From contig JAIRUA010000031.1 of the NCBI GenBank assembly GCA_031254645.1, positions 62,001 through 126,000 on the forward strand: a DNA stretch of 64,000 nucleotides. Reading direction: 5' to 3'. This stretch comes from Dysgonamonadaceae bacterium (GTDB lineage Bacteria > Bacteroidota > Bacteroidia > Bacteroidales > Dysgonomonadaceae). A program made the position numbers and the translations under genes. Below the pieces are notes generated by a model. That model searched no databases and had not been told where the DNA came from. It saw nothing but the letters and a program-made list of their open reading frames with translations. Shown here piece by piece: positions 54,714-63,244 of this stretch. Each line of letters begins with the position of its first letter. Position 1 is the stretch's first letter.

Positions 54714-55829
54714 ATGGCGAAATATATTTATCAACACAGAAATTGGACAAATTTCACTTGGGATTACAATAAGTTAGCCGTTGTACTTGGCGAAGTTCGT
54801 AATTTACAGGGAAAATTATTAGGCACAATGAGTGTTTGGGGATTTTCATTGAAATCAGAAGCAATGCTTGAAACTTTAACCCTTGATATTATGAAATCGT
54901 CCGAAATAGAGGGTGAAAAACTTAATCGGAAACAAGTTCGTTCTTCTATTGCAAAGCGTTTAGGTTTAGAAATAGGAGGATTGGAGTTTATTGACAGAAA
55001 TGTAGAAGGTATTGTAGAAATGCTACTTGATGCAACTCAAAATTACGCTGAAGTTTTAAGCGAAGACCGTATTTTCGGTTGGCATTCAGCACTTTTTCCA
55101 TCAGGTAGAAGCGGAATGCATAAAATCGAAGTGGGGAGGTATCGCACAAGAGAAATGCAGGTGGTTTCAGGGGCAATGGGGCAGGAAAAAATTCACTATG
55201 AAGCGGTTGAAGCAAAAAATGTGAAAACTGAAATGGATAAATTTATCAATTGGGTGAATGCTTCCCCCCCCATCGATTCAGTTATAAAGTCTGCCATTGC
55301 CCATTTATGGTTTGTAACAATCCACCCCTTTGACGATGGAAATGGACGTATTGCAAGAGCAATTTCCGACATGTTGCTAGCTCGTAGTGATGACAGTTCT
55401 CAGCGATTTTACAGTATGTCGAACCAAATTTTGAAGGAGCGGAAAAAGTATTATTCGGCATTGGAAAAAACGCAACACGGCGATTCTGATATAACGCTTT
55501 GGCTAAATTGGTTTCTCAATTGCTTGAAAAATTCGTTGCTTAACACGGAAGTTACCCTCAAGAGTGTATTTCGCAAGGCAAGTTTTTGGGAAAAGCATAA
55601 AAACACACAAATTAATGAACGTCAAAGATTTGTTATCAATAAACTGTTTGATAATTTCTATGGTAAACTTACTTCTTCTAAGTGGGCTAAAATGACAAAA
55701 ATTTCTTCGGACACCGCTTTACGAGATATAAAGGATTTAATAGAAAAAGGAATTTTGAAACAAGATGAAGCAGGTGGCAGGAGTACCAATTATGAGTTGA
55801 TCATTGAAAATGAAAGAAACAGCGGCTGA
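54714..55829 (+). CDS. Fic-family protein with DUF4172 domain and C-terminal HTH (self-inhibited AMPylator type)
   Basis: A 371-residue protein that probably transfers AMP to target hydroxyls. The N-terminal DUF4172 part is 'YIYQHRNWTNFTWDYNKL'. Next is the inhibitory helix motif (S/T)xxxE(G/N), read here as 'SSEIEG' (about 63-68), which marks a class II Fic that blocks its own ATP site. The active motif HxFx(D/E)GNGRxxR is intact: 'IHPFDDGNGRIAR' (about 206-218). The last 80 residues look like a winged helix ('ISSDTALRDIKDLIEKGILKQ'). A run of eight C (55264-55271) lies in the gene. I start at MAKYIYQHR because a -7 box precedes it. Confidence 0.92.
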   Translation: MAKYIYQHRNWTNFTWDYNKLAVVLGEVRNLQGKLLGTMSVWGFSLKSEAMLETLTLDIMKSSEIEGEKLNRKQVRSSIAKRLGLEIGGLEFIDRNVEGIVEMLLDATQNYAEVLSEDRIFGWHSALFPSGRSGMHKIEVGRYRTREMQVVSGAMGQEKIHYEAVEAKNVKTEMDKFINWVNASPPIDSVIKSAIAHLWFVTIHPFDDGNGRIARAISDMLLARSDDSSQRFYSMSNQILKERKKYYSALEKTQHGDSDITLWLNWFLNCLKNSLLNTEVTLKSVFRKASFWEKHKNTQINERQRFVINKLFDNFYGKLTSSKWAKMTKISSDTALRDIKDLIEKGILKQDEAGGRSTNYELIIENERNSG

Positions 55830-55855
55830 CGCGGCCTATAATAAAACAAAAACGA

Positions 55856-55886
55856 TTGCATTTTTGCAAAATTCTATCTATCTTTG
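55856..55886 (+). promoter_or_regulatory. promoter of the TPR/HTH regulator gene
   Basis: TTG (55856-55858), a 20-base spacer and TATCTTTG (55879-55886) are near consensus. In the leader, TTCGATTTT and AAAATCGAA form a perfect 9-bp hairpin (55890-55911). Confidence 0.65.
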
Positions 55887-55953
55887 ACCTTCGATTTTCA
55901 ATAAAATCGAAAACACAATCGTCATAGTTCGACAACTGAATGTTTGTTTTTTT

Positions 55954-57669
55954 ATGAAGAATCGCATCATACATATACTATTGTCTATTTTCACTATTTT
56001 GTTGTTATTCGCCTGTAATCCGCAGCGCGAAGAAGCATCAGATTTGTTACGACAGGCGCAGGCTCTTGTTGAAATACAGCCTGACAGTGCGCTACAACTT
56101 ATTGATTCTATCTTCGCCCCCGAACGCAGTTTGAGTAAACGAGATTATATGTCATACCTTGTAACGCGAGTGCAAACACGATACAAAAACTACTTACCCA
56201 TTGATAACGACACGCTGATATTTAATGCAAAACGTTATTTTGCAAAACAAAACAAAGACCCACGACAGACAACTCTTGCCTATTTTTATAGCGGCGTTGT
56301 ACATCTCGAAATAGGCGATTCTGAAAATGCAATGCTGCATTATAGACAAGCAGCAGATTTTGCGGCAGAAGTCAATGATGCAAATTTGCAAGGCTTCATA
56401 CAGTTTAATCTTGGAAAGCTTTTAGAGAAAAGCGGTTTGTATATTGAGGCATTGGAAAAATACAAGAACGCAGAGCAGTTTTACGCAAACTCTTTTGATG
56501 GCGCACCAATGCAAGCAAGATGTTTCGGTGCAATCGGACAAATGTATATGCTATCCGGAAAAAAGGACAACGCATTTGTAGCTTTTTACAAAGGCTTAGA
56601 ATTGGCAAAAAATGTCGAAAACAATCAAGCGTTAATGCTTTTGATGCAGAATATTTATGTAACCTATGCCAATGCGAATGAATATGAAAAAGCTGCGGAT
56701 TATCTGCGTCAATCATTTGATTTAAACAATGATAGCGCAAGACTACCTCGTTACTATCTAAACTTTGCAAAACTGTATGCCAATACCAATCAGCCCGACT
56801 CTTTGGCTCTGTATATTAATAAATTAAAACAGTCACTGGAACAGTCAGATGATTCGTACTTCAAGGTCGCGGTTTATAACTTTCTGACAACTATCGCAAA
56901 AGAAAACAATGATATTGATGCCGTATTTGATTATTCGCAAAAGGAACTTACCTTAGTAGAAGAGATTACCCGAAAACGTTTGGAACAATCCGTTTATGAA
57001 GTACAACAGCGATACGATTATCAAAAATATCAAAATGAACATACGCAAATGCTTTTGAAGCGGCAGAGACAAGGTATTTTTTTGCTGATTGGCTTTCTGC
57101 TTGCAAGTTTATTGGCAGTTTTTATGTACCGCAGGGTGTTGTATCAAAAAAACAGGCTGTTGAGTTTGCAAAATGTAATCAACACACTCAAGCACACAAA
57201 CAAAGACCTTCAAATTAGAAAAGCTGAGCAAACCGACAAAGAAATACGCAGTGAACAATTGCCGGAAGCATTACTGTGGAAGTTTGACATCCTGTTTCAG
57301 GCTTTGCTTGTGAAAACGCAACTTGGCAAAGATGTAAAAATTAGTGCCAATGCCGTTGTTTCTCAATTTAGCAGTATCATTTTCGGCAAAGAAAATGCCG
57401 AACAGTGGGATATATTGGCAGAAATGATAGAAGAAATGTATCCGAATTTGTTATCGTTTATCAAGGAAAATTATTTTTTTAACGACACGGAATACAAAGT
57501 AGCCGTATTGTCGTTTGTCAATATACAGCCCACAGAAATAGCCTCTGTTTTGGAAAAAAGTGTAGCTACTGTAAATATGGCTCGAACAAGCATTCGTAAA
57601 AAAATGAACTTGACAGAAAAAGCCGCCGATTTTGCCGCTGTATTAAAGCAAAAATACAGCTTATCATAA
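55954..57669 (+). CDS. lipoprotein-type TPR protein with one TM helix and C-terminal helix-turn-helix
   Basis: A 571-residue protein. The signal ends at a lipobox (LLLFAC, C21). Residues about 25-345 are tetratricopeptide-like helical repeats ('AYFYSGVVHLEIGDSENAMLHYRQAADFA', 'FNLGKLLEKSGLYIEALEKYKNAEQFY', 'YLRQSFDLNNDSARLPRYYLNFAKLYA'). A transmembrane helix (about 373-391) precedes a coiled coil. The end 'FVNIQPTEIASVLEKSVATVNMARTSIRKKMNL' is LuxR-like helix-turn-helix. This Bacteroidota architecture is a one-component membrane regulator: TPRs outside, DNA binding inside. It precedes the DUF3244-aerolysin-MACPF genes, so it may control them; that is inference. Confidence 0.8.
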   Translation: MKNRIIHILLSIFTILLLFACNPQREEASDLLRQAQALVEIQPDSALQLIDSIFAPERSLSKRDYMSYLVTRVQTRYKNYLPIDNDTLIFNAKRYFAKQNKDPRQTTLAYFYSGVVHLEIGDSENAMLHYRQAADFAAEVNDANLQGFIQFNLGKLLEKSGLYIEALEKYKNAEQFYANSFDGAPMQARCFGAIGQMYMLSGKKDNAFVAFYKGLELAKNVENNQALMLLMQNIYVTYANANEYEKAADYLRQSFDLNNDSARLPRYYLNFAKLYANTNQPDSLALYINKLKQSLEQSDDSYFKVAVYNFLTTIAKENNDIDAVFDYSQKELTLVEEITRKRLEQSVYEVQQRYDYQKYQNEHTQMLLKRQRQGIFLLIGFLLASLLAVFMYRRVLYQKNRLLSLQNVINTLKHTNKDLQIRKAEQTDKEIRSEQLPEALLWKFDILFQALLVKTQLGKDVKISANAVVSQFSSIIFGKENAEQWDILAEMIEEMYPNLLSFIKENYFFNDTEYKVAVLSFVNIQPTEIASVLEKSVATVNMARTSIRKKMNLTEKAADFAAVLKQKYSLS

Positions 57670-57899
57670 CCAAACAAGCACACCGAAGCAACAATATTGC
57701 TTTTTCAACATCCGGAATTCGCTCTATTCTGCAAACCAGTTCCTATACATCCTTTATATACCCAATTTTCAAGCAACTCATTGACAGCAAGATAAAAAAT
57801 ATTTTTGTTAATTGAGCTATGTATGCATTATAACCTATTGCACATTTTTTGCTATGTATCTACCTTTACACCATAATTCATCAAAAAAATACAAAACGA
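57670..57899 (+). other. 230-base gap with no recognised gene
   Basis: AT-rich sequence without ORF or hairpin of note. TTTTTTG (57845-57851) and a weak TACCTTTA (57861-57868) are visible but their spacing is wrong. The target site of the upstream regulator, if it binds here, is not recognisable by eye. Confidence 0.4.
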
Positions 57900-58289
57900 A
57901 TGAAAAGGCAAATTTTATTTTTCTGTATGGTGTTGGGAATGTTTTTTGTTTCCGCAGCACACAATTTAGCGGCTTATAATGAAGTAAGCACAGATAGCAA
58001 CTCTCGTGATATACCCTTGAAAGGAGAGTACGAAGACCAAAGTTTCCGTAAAGGCGATTTCATTTCTGTCAAAAAACAAAGTGATTTCATTTTGACTCGT
58101 TTTCAACGACACGTGAGAGTAATACAAGTTACCATTACCAATGAATGGGGCGAGCAGGTATTTGATGAAATAGTAAATGCAGCGGTACAACCGTTCCTCG
58201 CTATTTCACTAATGGAGTTGCCGGAAGGCAACTATGAGATTAGGTTTAGTAACGAACGAATAGAATTGAGTGGGGAATTTGAGATATAA
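57900..58289 (+). CDS. DUF3244 family exported protein
   Basis: A 129-residue protein starting MKRQILFFCMVLGMFFVSAAHNLA (signal peptide). The mature part is an immunoglobulin-like beta-sandwich typical of DUF3244. 'RVIQVTITNEWGEQVFDEIVNAAVQPFLAISLMELPEGNYEIRFSNERIELSGEFEI' has the usual strand pattern ending in 'LPEGxYxI'. These proteins are common in Bacteroidota next to TPR/HTH regulators. Function is not known. The longer frame to 57849 has no family sequence. The next gene starts 60 bases downstream. Confidence 0.8.
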   Translation: MKRQILFFCMVLGMFFVSAAHNLAAYNEVSTDSNSRDIPLKGEYEDQSFRKGDFISVKKQSDFILTRFQRHVRVIQVTITNEWGEQVFDEIVNAAVQPFLAISLMELPEGNYEIRFSNERIELSGEFEI

Positions 58290-58349
58290 ATAATTGAATA
58301 TGAATTTATAAAAAGAAGTTTTCAAAAATAATCAATTAAAATTACAACA

Positions 58350-59684
58350 ATGAGAAAGTTTAGAATTTTTATTTTGATGGCACTTATCGCAGCTATATTG
58401 TTGCCGTCTTGTAGCCAAGATGCTACGTTTTTGAGTGATGTAGAAATGACAGAATTGGTTTCTGCGCTAGAGGAAATAACCTTGCCTACTGATTCTCTTG
58501 TAGAAGATTTAGTAGTCATTGAAGAAACGGAAGAGTTAAAAGCTTTGAAAGAACAGTTCGAAAAACTCAAAGGTAATCAATTGAGAAGTTCGGGATATAG
58601 CTATGATGCGACACTTTGGAATAATTTATATGCTATTCGAGACCGAGATGTGCGTATTTTTACTGCTGTTAATCAAACAAATAAAGTTCTTTCTACAAAC
58701 GGTGTCGGGAGAGAGCTTATACTTGTAGGAAGCCATACTAACGAATCCCAATTGTTCAATATAAAAGTATTACCGGCAAGTACGGGAATCCCGTATATGA
58801 TTTATTCAAAACAAACAAAAACACCCATTGTTGTCGGGCACCCCGTCGGTCAATCTAATAATAAATTATTGATGGCGAAAGCTGATAATTCCGGCTCTTC
58901 ATTTGGTGCCGGATGGGACTTTATTCCGGCTAATGGCTTTGTAGCCATACAAAGTACTGATATTTTCGGACAGGGCAGTAGTGGGTCTTGGTGGGATATA
59001 TTCAATTTTACAGCACAAGCTGAAGCCACCAGAACATCAATGGCACAATACAATCAATTGACAAAGCAACATTTTAGAATTCAACCCACACAAGCATTTA
59101 CTTTGTCGAGTGTGAAATATGTAAATCAGTGGTCGGCAAAAATGACAAAACGCCCCACTCTTCACCAGATTATTACACCACACACCAATTCTAAATCTAT
59201 TGCTGAAGATGTTGATATACCTGTAAGCGATTGGGTAAATCACACATATCGTTTTGCAGAAAATGTTAGAAATATTGATTTTTCCGTTACTATTCCAAGT
59301 AATTTGAGGTTCAAATCGCCTGAAATAGCAGGAGGTAAATTGTTCTTAACACCAAGCCATAATATCCCGGCTGATTTGATTTATAACCCTAATGTTTCCC
59401 AGACAATTAGGAAAGAATTGAAAACAGTGGTACCTTTTCGTGTTCCTGCTAACACAAGACTTGATTTATTTTATTTCTTTTCGGTTTATGATGTCGAAGT
59501 TGAATACGAGGCTATTGCTATAAGTGGAGATAGAGAAATAAAGCTTATTGGAACTTGGCGAGGTGTAATCTATGTTGATGATATTCCAGAGAGTGCCTAT
59601 GCGCTATATACAAACCTGAAAACTCTGCAAACAAGAACCGTAAATCTGGGTTTGACAGAGAAAAAAGAAAGAGTAATACTATAA
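58350..59684 (+). CDS. lipoprotein with aerolysin-like (ETX/MTX2-type) region, putative pore former
   Basis: A 444-residue protein with lipobox 'ILLPSC' (C21). Residues about 85-215 look like a beta-trefoil/ricin-type lectin region ('AVNQTNKVLSTNG', 'LMAKADNSGSSFGAGWDFIPANGFVAIQS'). The second half (about 270-420) is a string of long beta strands with 'VNHTYRFAENVRNIDFSVTIP', 'KTVVPFRVPANTRLDLFYFFSVYDVEVEYEA'. The pattern of V-P-F-x-V-P-A-N-T-R and alternating Ser/Thr strands is what I expect in aerolysin/ETX-MTX2 toxins or natterin-like proteins. This is fold recognition by eye, so moderate. It is 19 bases ahead of a MACPF gene, probably co-transcribed. Confidence 0.5.
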   Translation: MRKFRIFILMALIAAILLPSCSQDATFLSDVEMTELVSALEEITLPTDSLVEDLVVIEETEELKALKEQFEKLKGNQLRSSGYSYDATLWNNLYAIRDRDVRIFTAVNQTNKVLSTNGVGRELILVGSHTNESQLFNIKVLPASTGIPYMIYSKQTKTPIVVGHPVGQSNNKLLMAKADNSGSSFGAGWDFIPANGFVAIQSTDIFGQGSSGSWWDIFNFTAQAEATRTSMAQYNQLTKQHFRIQPTQAFTLSSVKYVNQWSAKMTKRPTLHQIITPHTNSKSIAEDVDIPVSDWVNHTYRFAENVRNIDFSVTIPSNLRFKSPEIAGGKLFLTPSHNIPADLIYNPNVSQTIRKELKTVVPFRVPANTRLDLFYFFSVYDVEVEYEAIAISGDREIKLIGTWRGVIYVDDIPESAYALYTNLKTLQTRTVNLGLTEKKERVIL

Positions 59685-59703
59685 CATCATAAAAGCTAAT
59701 AAA

Positions 59704-61338
59704 ATGAAGAAATATTTATTTACAGCCATTTGCAGCCTATTCATTCTATGGGCTTGCAGTGATGAATATAGTTCTACTTATTTATCAAAAGAGGAAGAGT
59801 CATCTCGTGATATTATCTTACAAGCGCGAAAAGTTGTCGGAGAACGTCCCACATCAAAACCTGAATTAAGGTCTGAACGCCCCGTACCTACCGACCATCC
59901 ATTTCGATATTTGGGCTACACATATAAATTCGGTAGCCTGATAGGACATTCTGACAATCTTGGAAGACAGATTGTTGATGTGGAAGCAATGTATAATGAC
60001 CCTATAATGAGACAATACACAGAAATCTTCCCACTTCTCAGTACAGACGCCAAAGTGAACTCATACTCAAGCTATGAGAGGTTTGAAACCAGCAATGAGA
60101 TGAATAAAAAAATTGAAACGGACTTTTCAATTAGCTACGGTCTGTTTTCCGCAAAACGAAAACAAACAGTTACTGATTTATTCAAAAATTCGGGAATCAA
60201 TATTTTTCAAGAACTCACAGGCGAAGTCGATTTGACTTATATTCATTCAAGGGTATGGCTTGATAATGTGTCAGGTGCGCAGAAAATGATTGCTGCCAAT
60301 TACTTGCGTCCAACATTCACACAAAATCTGTATTTGACACCCATTGCAGAAATGATGGATAAGTGGGGAACTGTTGTTGTATCCAATTATTACACAGGTG
60401 GTAGAGCCAATGCTTTGTATGTTGCAGACTACACAGGCAATACTACCTCAGAAACTCGCGAGCGAGATATGACAACACACCTGAATGCCTCTTTTTCGTG
60501 GAAAGGAATTGGTGCTTCTGCTAATTTTGGTTCATCTTATAAGGGTACGAGCAATTACTCTACAGAAAGTAACATCAGAAGAGTAAACAATCGAATCCAA
60601 CTATCCGGGGGACTTCCACATCTTGCTTTAACAACAAAAGTAGATAATATAGAAGATAATAACATCGACTTAACAGCTTGGTTGCAAAGTCTCTCTGATG
60701 TCAAAAATCACGTTGTAATTGATGTAGCTGATAGAGGATTAGTAGGTTTAGATAAATTTGTGTTGGAAGAAAATTTCAGACGTAGAATCCGGGATACCCA
60801 TTTGGGACATTTAACACAGAGTTATCACGAAATTCCCTATATAGAAATTTCCAAAGTCCATATTCGTACTTTATCTACCGGTGAGCAGCTTTATGATGTT
60901 TTACCCGTATTAACAACAAGGCACGGCGACAAAATTATTCTAGGAGATGGTAATTCGGCAAATCTATCTGATGCTGAGTTGAGACATAACAATGACAATG
61001 CCGTTTTTATGTCAAAAGCCCAAGCAATCGCTACGCAAAAAGGCAAGTATTATGAATGGATTGAAATTCGTACCAATCCTTCAAGAATAATAAGACCTTT
61101 TATTCGAGTGCCTTTGGCTATTGAATTCAAGTTTGACGAATCATCTGTATTTAAATATAAAAATCCGCAGACCAATATGATGTACATCTACGACCAAAGG
61201 TCTCGCACGGCATTTGCTTACTATGATGATGAGTTTATCCCTTGGGATTATGGAATGCTTGATTGGGTGGAAAAAATCCCCATCAGAAATATCCCAATGT
61301 CATCTCTCTATCAATTGTTTACTATTGTCGGTCTGTAA
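59704..61338 (+). CDS. MACPF-domain lipoprotein (BSAP-like pore-forming protein)
   Basis: A 544-residue protein with lipobox 'ILWAC' (C18). The MACPF region covers about 60-380: 'FRYLGYTYKFGSLIGHSDNLGRQIVD' at its start and the core signature 'KWGTVVVSNYYTGGRANALYVAD' (W221-G-T, then GG). This corresponds to the Y-G-T-H-[FY]...GG motif with H changed to V. Two amphipathic stretches before and after it fit the membrane-inserting helices. In Bacteroidales, secreted MACPF lipoproteins (BSAPs) kill related strains by attacking an outer-membrane protein or LPS. I infer a similar role here. It is followed by a terminator and in front lies the aerolysin-like gene. Confidence 0.78.
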   Translation: MKKYLFTAICSLFILWACSDEYSSTYLSKEEESSRDIILQARKVVGERPTSKPELRSERPVPTDHPFRYLGYTYKFGSLIGHSDNLGRQIVDVEAMYNDPIMRQYTEIFPLLSTDAKVNSYSSYERFETSNEMNKKIETDFSISYGLFSAKRKQTVTDLFKNSGINIFQELTGEVDLTYIHSRVWLDNVSGAQKMIAANYLRPTFTQNLYLTPIAEMMDKWGTVVVSNYYTGGRANALYVADYTGNTTSETRERDMTTHLNASFSWKGIGASANFGSSYKGTSNYSTESNIRRVNNRIQLSGGLPHLALTTKVDNIEDNNIDLTAWLQSLSDVKNHVVIDVADRGLVGLDKFVLEENFRRRIRDTHLGHLTQSYHEIPYIEISKVHIRTLSTGEQLYDVLPVLTTRHGDKIILGDGNSANLSDAELRHNNDNAVFMSKAQAIATQKGKYYEWIEIRTNPSRIIRPFIRVPLAIEFKFDESSVFKYKNPQTNMMYIYDQRSRTAFAYYDDEFIPWDYGMLDWVEKIPIRNIPMSSLYQLFTIVGL

Positions 61339-61350
61339 TGATATGATTTT

Positions 61351-61385
61351 CCTAAGCAGTTTTATGATATCTGCTTAGGATTTTC
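61351..61385 (+). terminator. rho-independent terminator behind the MACPF gene
   Basis: CCTAAGCAG (61351-61359) pairs with CTGCTTAGG (61371-61379), followed by ATTTTCT. It closes the pore-former operon. A -7 box for the next gene follows at once. Confidence 0.8.
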
Positions 61386-61393
61386 TATCTTTG
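61386..61393 (+). promoter_or_regulatory. -7 element TATCTTTG of the first small lipoprotein gene
   Basis: It matches TAnnTTTG, 22 bases before the ATG. The -33 position is taken up by the terminator stem. Confidence 0.55.
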
Positions 61394-61415
61394 CAATTAA
61401 AATATTTATAAAGCA

Positions 61416-61811
61416 ATGAAATATATCAACTTATTATTCTTAGTTCTTTTATCTCTCACGGTTTTGAGTTGTGATAAAAACGATAAAGATGAAAACTTAC
61501 ACCTTTCATTAAGCCCTCAAATATTAAATCAAACTGTATGGTCGGGAATATATTCAGATTTTACCGGATTTGAAAAAGATGTAACGATATTTTTCAAAAC
61601 GTATGAAGAAGTTGAATACACTTCCGGTTGGGAAGTTACCAAAAAAAAATACACCGCTTCTGGGAATATGATTTTTTTTGAATATAGCATCGGAGATATT
61701 GGTGGCAATTGGTTAGCCACCAAAAAGGTAAAAGATGAAATGCGTTTAGAGAAAAATATGGGTACACAATATCATACCGTAATGATTTTATCCCGTATCT
61801 ATCCCGAATAA
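61416..61811 (+). CDS. small lipoprotein, copy 1, candidate immunity protein
   Basis: A 131-residue protein with lipobox 'LTVLSC' (C19) and an acidic linker (DKNDKDEN). I know no named family. The mature part is beta-rich ('LNQTVWSGIYSDFTGFEKDVTIFFKTYEEV'). It resembles the next small lipoprotein: LSC/TGC lipobox, K-D-D-x-D cluster, then 'LLQ/ILNQT(V/A)W(S/E)G'. Both are followed by the same GC-rich palindrome, so the pair looks like a tandem duplication. Its place right behind a MACPF lipoprotein makes self-protection an obvious hypothesis. It has its own promoter. Confidence 0.6.
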   Translation: MKYINLLFLVLLSLTVLSCDKNDKDENLHLSLSPQILNQTVWSGIYSDFTGFEKDVTIFFKTYEEVEYTSGWEVTKKKYTASGNMIFFEYSIGDIGGNWLATKKVKDEMRLEKNMGTQYHTVMILSRIYPE

Positions 61812-61815
61812 TTTT

Positions 61816-61886
61816 CACCGCTGCCGCGCGATTACATCACGTGCCTATTTGACCACGCGAAAGGATTCGCGCGGCAGCAGTGGTTG
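61816..61886. repeat. GC-rich palindrome CACCGCTGCC..., copy 1
   Basis: CCGCTGCCGCGCGA pairs with TCGCGCGGCAGCAGTGG, with ATTACATCACGTG and TTTGACCACGCGAAAGGAT between. It starts four bases behind a stop. It is much more GC-rich than its surroundings. The same element occurs at 62471-62542. Confidence 0.85.
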
Positions 61887-61965
61887 ACTCAATTCCTGAA
61901 AAAAGTGTTTCAATGACTTCGTTATATCAATTATATAGAATAATTGGATTGTGATTTTTGTCAAG

Positions 61966-62010
61966 TAATAATATTCCCAACGGCAGCAAAGTTGTTGGGA
62001 ATATTTATTA
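61966..62010 (+). terminator. hairpin before the second small lipoprotein, probable terminator/attenuator
   Basis: TAATAATATTCCCAAC (61966-61981) pairs with GTTGGGAATATTTATTA (61994-62010) with one bulge, followed by CTTTT. The stem overlaps the TACTTTTG -7 box (62009-62016) of the next gene. Confidence 0.6.
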
Positions 62011-62016
62011 CTTTTG
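62009..62016 (+). promoter_or_regulatory. -7 element TACTTTTG of the second small lipoprotein gene
   Basis: It matches TAnnTTTG, 39 bases before the ATG at 62056, and lies inside the longer open frame. No proper -33 box, since the hairpin occupies that region. Confidence 0.5.
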
Positions 62017-62055
62017 TATCTGTATATAATAACAAATAAATTAAATGTTTTGAAT

Positions 62056-62463
62056 ATGAAAAAAATAAACATAGTAATACTATTATTAAGTATCTTATTG
62101 ACAGGTTGCAAAGATGAAGATAAAGATAACATCTTGGATTTAAGCAATGGTTTCTTACAGCAAACTGCTTGGGAAGGTACAATTACTTTTCTCCGCGAAA
62201 ATGATAGTAGCCAACGAATAATTGGCATATCGTTTATTACAGAAAATACCGGATATTATGAAGATAGTGAAATTTATCCCGATAGGCAATTTCAATTTTC
62301 TTATCGTGTGGATGGTAAACTTTTATCTGTAGAGCATCACAGTTTAATTTCCGGAGACTGGTTTTTGGTGGAAATGAATAAAAATAAAGATCAATTAGTT
62401 TTCAAACAGAATATTCATTCTCAATTCAATACTAATACATTAAAACTATTTAAGGTATATTAA
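62056..62463 (+). CDS. small lipoprotein, copy 2, candidate immunity protein
   Basis: A 135-residue protein with lipobox 'LLTGC' (C17) and an acidic run (KDEDKDN). The mature part is beta-rich ('LQQTAWEGTITFLRENDSSQRIIGISFITENTGYYEDSEIYPDRQ') and ends in a C-terminal VY. It resembles the preceding small lipoprotein in signal, linker and first strand. I start it at MKKINIVILLLS because of the -7 box before it. A GC-rich palindrome, the second copy, follows 7 bases behind the stop. Confidence 0.6.
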   Translation: MKKINIVILLLSILLTGCKDEDKDNILDLSNGFLQQTAWEGTITFLRENDSSQRIIGISFITENTGYYEDSEIYPDRQFQFSYRVDGKLLSVEHHSLISGDWFLVEMNKNKDQLVFKQNIHSQFNTNTLKLFKVY

Positions 62464-62470
62464 ATAGCTT

Positions 62471-62542
62471 CCACCGCTGCCACGCAATTGCATCACGTGT
62501 GTTATTTGACCGCGCGAAAGGATTCGCGCGATAGCAGGGGTT
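62471..62542. repeat. GC-rich palindrome CCACCGCTGCC..., copy 2
   Basis: It matches copy 1 through most of its length (CACCGCTGCC, GCATCACGTG, TTATTTGACC, GCGCGAAAGGATTCGCGCG). Differences lie in the stem (CACGCAA for CGCGCGA) and partly break its pairing. Confidence 0.85.
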
Positions 62543-62567
62543 AATTAAAAAACATTCAATGAATTCA

Positions 62568-62613
62568 GCCGCTTGGTTAAGTTTTTAATTATGTTAATTG
62601 CTAACCAAGCGGC
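62568..62613. terminator. 12-bp hairpin before the first beta-barrel gene
   Basis: GCCGCTTGGTTA (62568-62579) pairs with TAACCAAGCGGC (62602-62613), 20 bases before the ATG at 62633. No T-run on the plus strand, so it may be an RNA leader structure instead of a terminator. Confidence 0.5.
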
Positions 62614-62632
62614 AAAACTTAAAAAAACACAT

Positions 62633-63229
62633 ATGAAAAAAATACTATTTGTAGGGATTTTATTCTTCTTTTTTGCGAGTACTGTTTTCGCACAAGTTAA
62701 TATAGGAGTTACAGCAGGTTTGAATTTTTCAGATAACCTGCATAAACATGCTGATGGTGTAGCTTCAAGCAATAATACTAAAACAGGATTCCGAGCCGGA
62801 ATAGTAGCAGATTATAGTATTAATGATAGGTTTTCGATTATTCCTGAACTTTTATTCAGTCAGCTTGGCAGTAAAGGACAGAATAGCTATTTAAGGCTCA
62901 ACTATTTGCAATTACCTGTAAATATTGCTTATAAGTTTAATGTAGGAAGTAATTCCAAGTTATTTGCTTTTGCAGGACCATATATAGGCTATGGACTTTC
63001 GGCAAAATTGAGAACAGAGGGAGGCGATTATCTTGATGTTAAATTTGGCTCAAAAAAAGATGATTATAATCCATTTGATTTTGGAGTGAACGTAGGCACA
63101 GGTTTTCAATATAAAAAAGTGTTTATAAAGTGTCAATTCAATCCGGGTTTATATAATTTGAGTAATGAAGATAATCTTTCTTTTAAAAATATTAATCTCG
63201 CAGTTTCTGTTGGTTATTATTTTAAATAA
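62633..63229 (+). CDS. outer-membrane beta-barrel protein (PorT/OMP_b-brl type)
   Basis: A 198-residue protein with signal peptide MKKILFVGILFFFFASTVFAQ. The mature part begins 'VNIGVTAGLNFSDN', the classical start of Bacteroidota PorT-family barrels. Alternating strands follow ('TGFRAGIVADYSINDRFSIIPELLFSQLGSKG', 'LQLPVNIAYKF', 'LFAFAGPYIGYGLSAKL', 'FGVNVGTGFQYKKVFIKCQFNPGLYNLS'), ending in aromatic 'VSVGYYFK'. That predicts an eight-stranded barrel. I start at MKKILFVG. Placed next to a BSAP-like MACPF gene, it could be a resistant form of the toxin's receptor, which is inference. Confidence 0.85.
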   Translation: MKKILFVGILFFFFASTVFAQVNIGVTAGLNFSDNLHKHADGVASSNNTKTGFRAGIVADYSINDRFSIIPELLFSQLGSKGQNSYLRLNYLQLPVNIAYKFNVGSNSKLFAFAGPYIGYGLSAKLRTEGGDYLDVKFGSKKDDYNPFDFGVNVGTGFQYKKVFIKCQFNPGLYNLSNEDNLSFKNINLAVSVGYYFK

Positions 63230-63244
63230 TCCGAAGTTTGGGAT

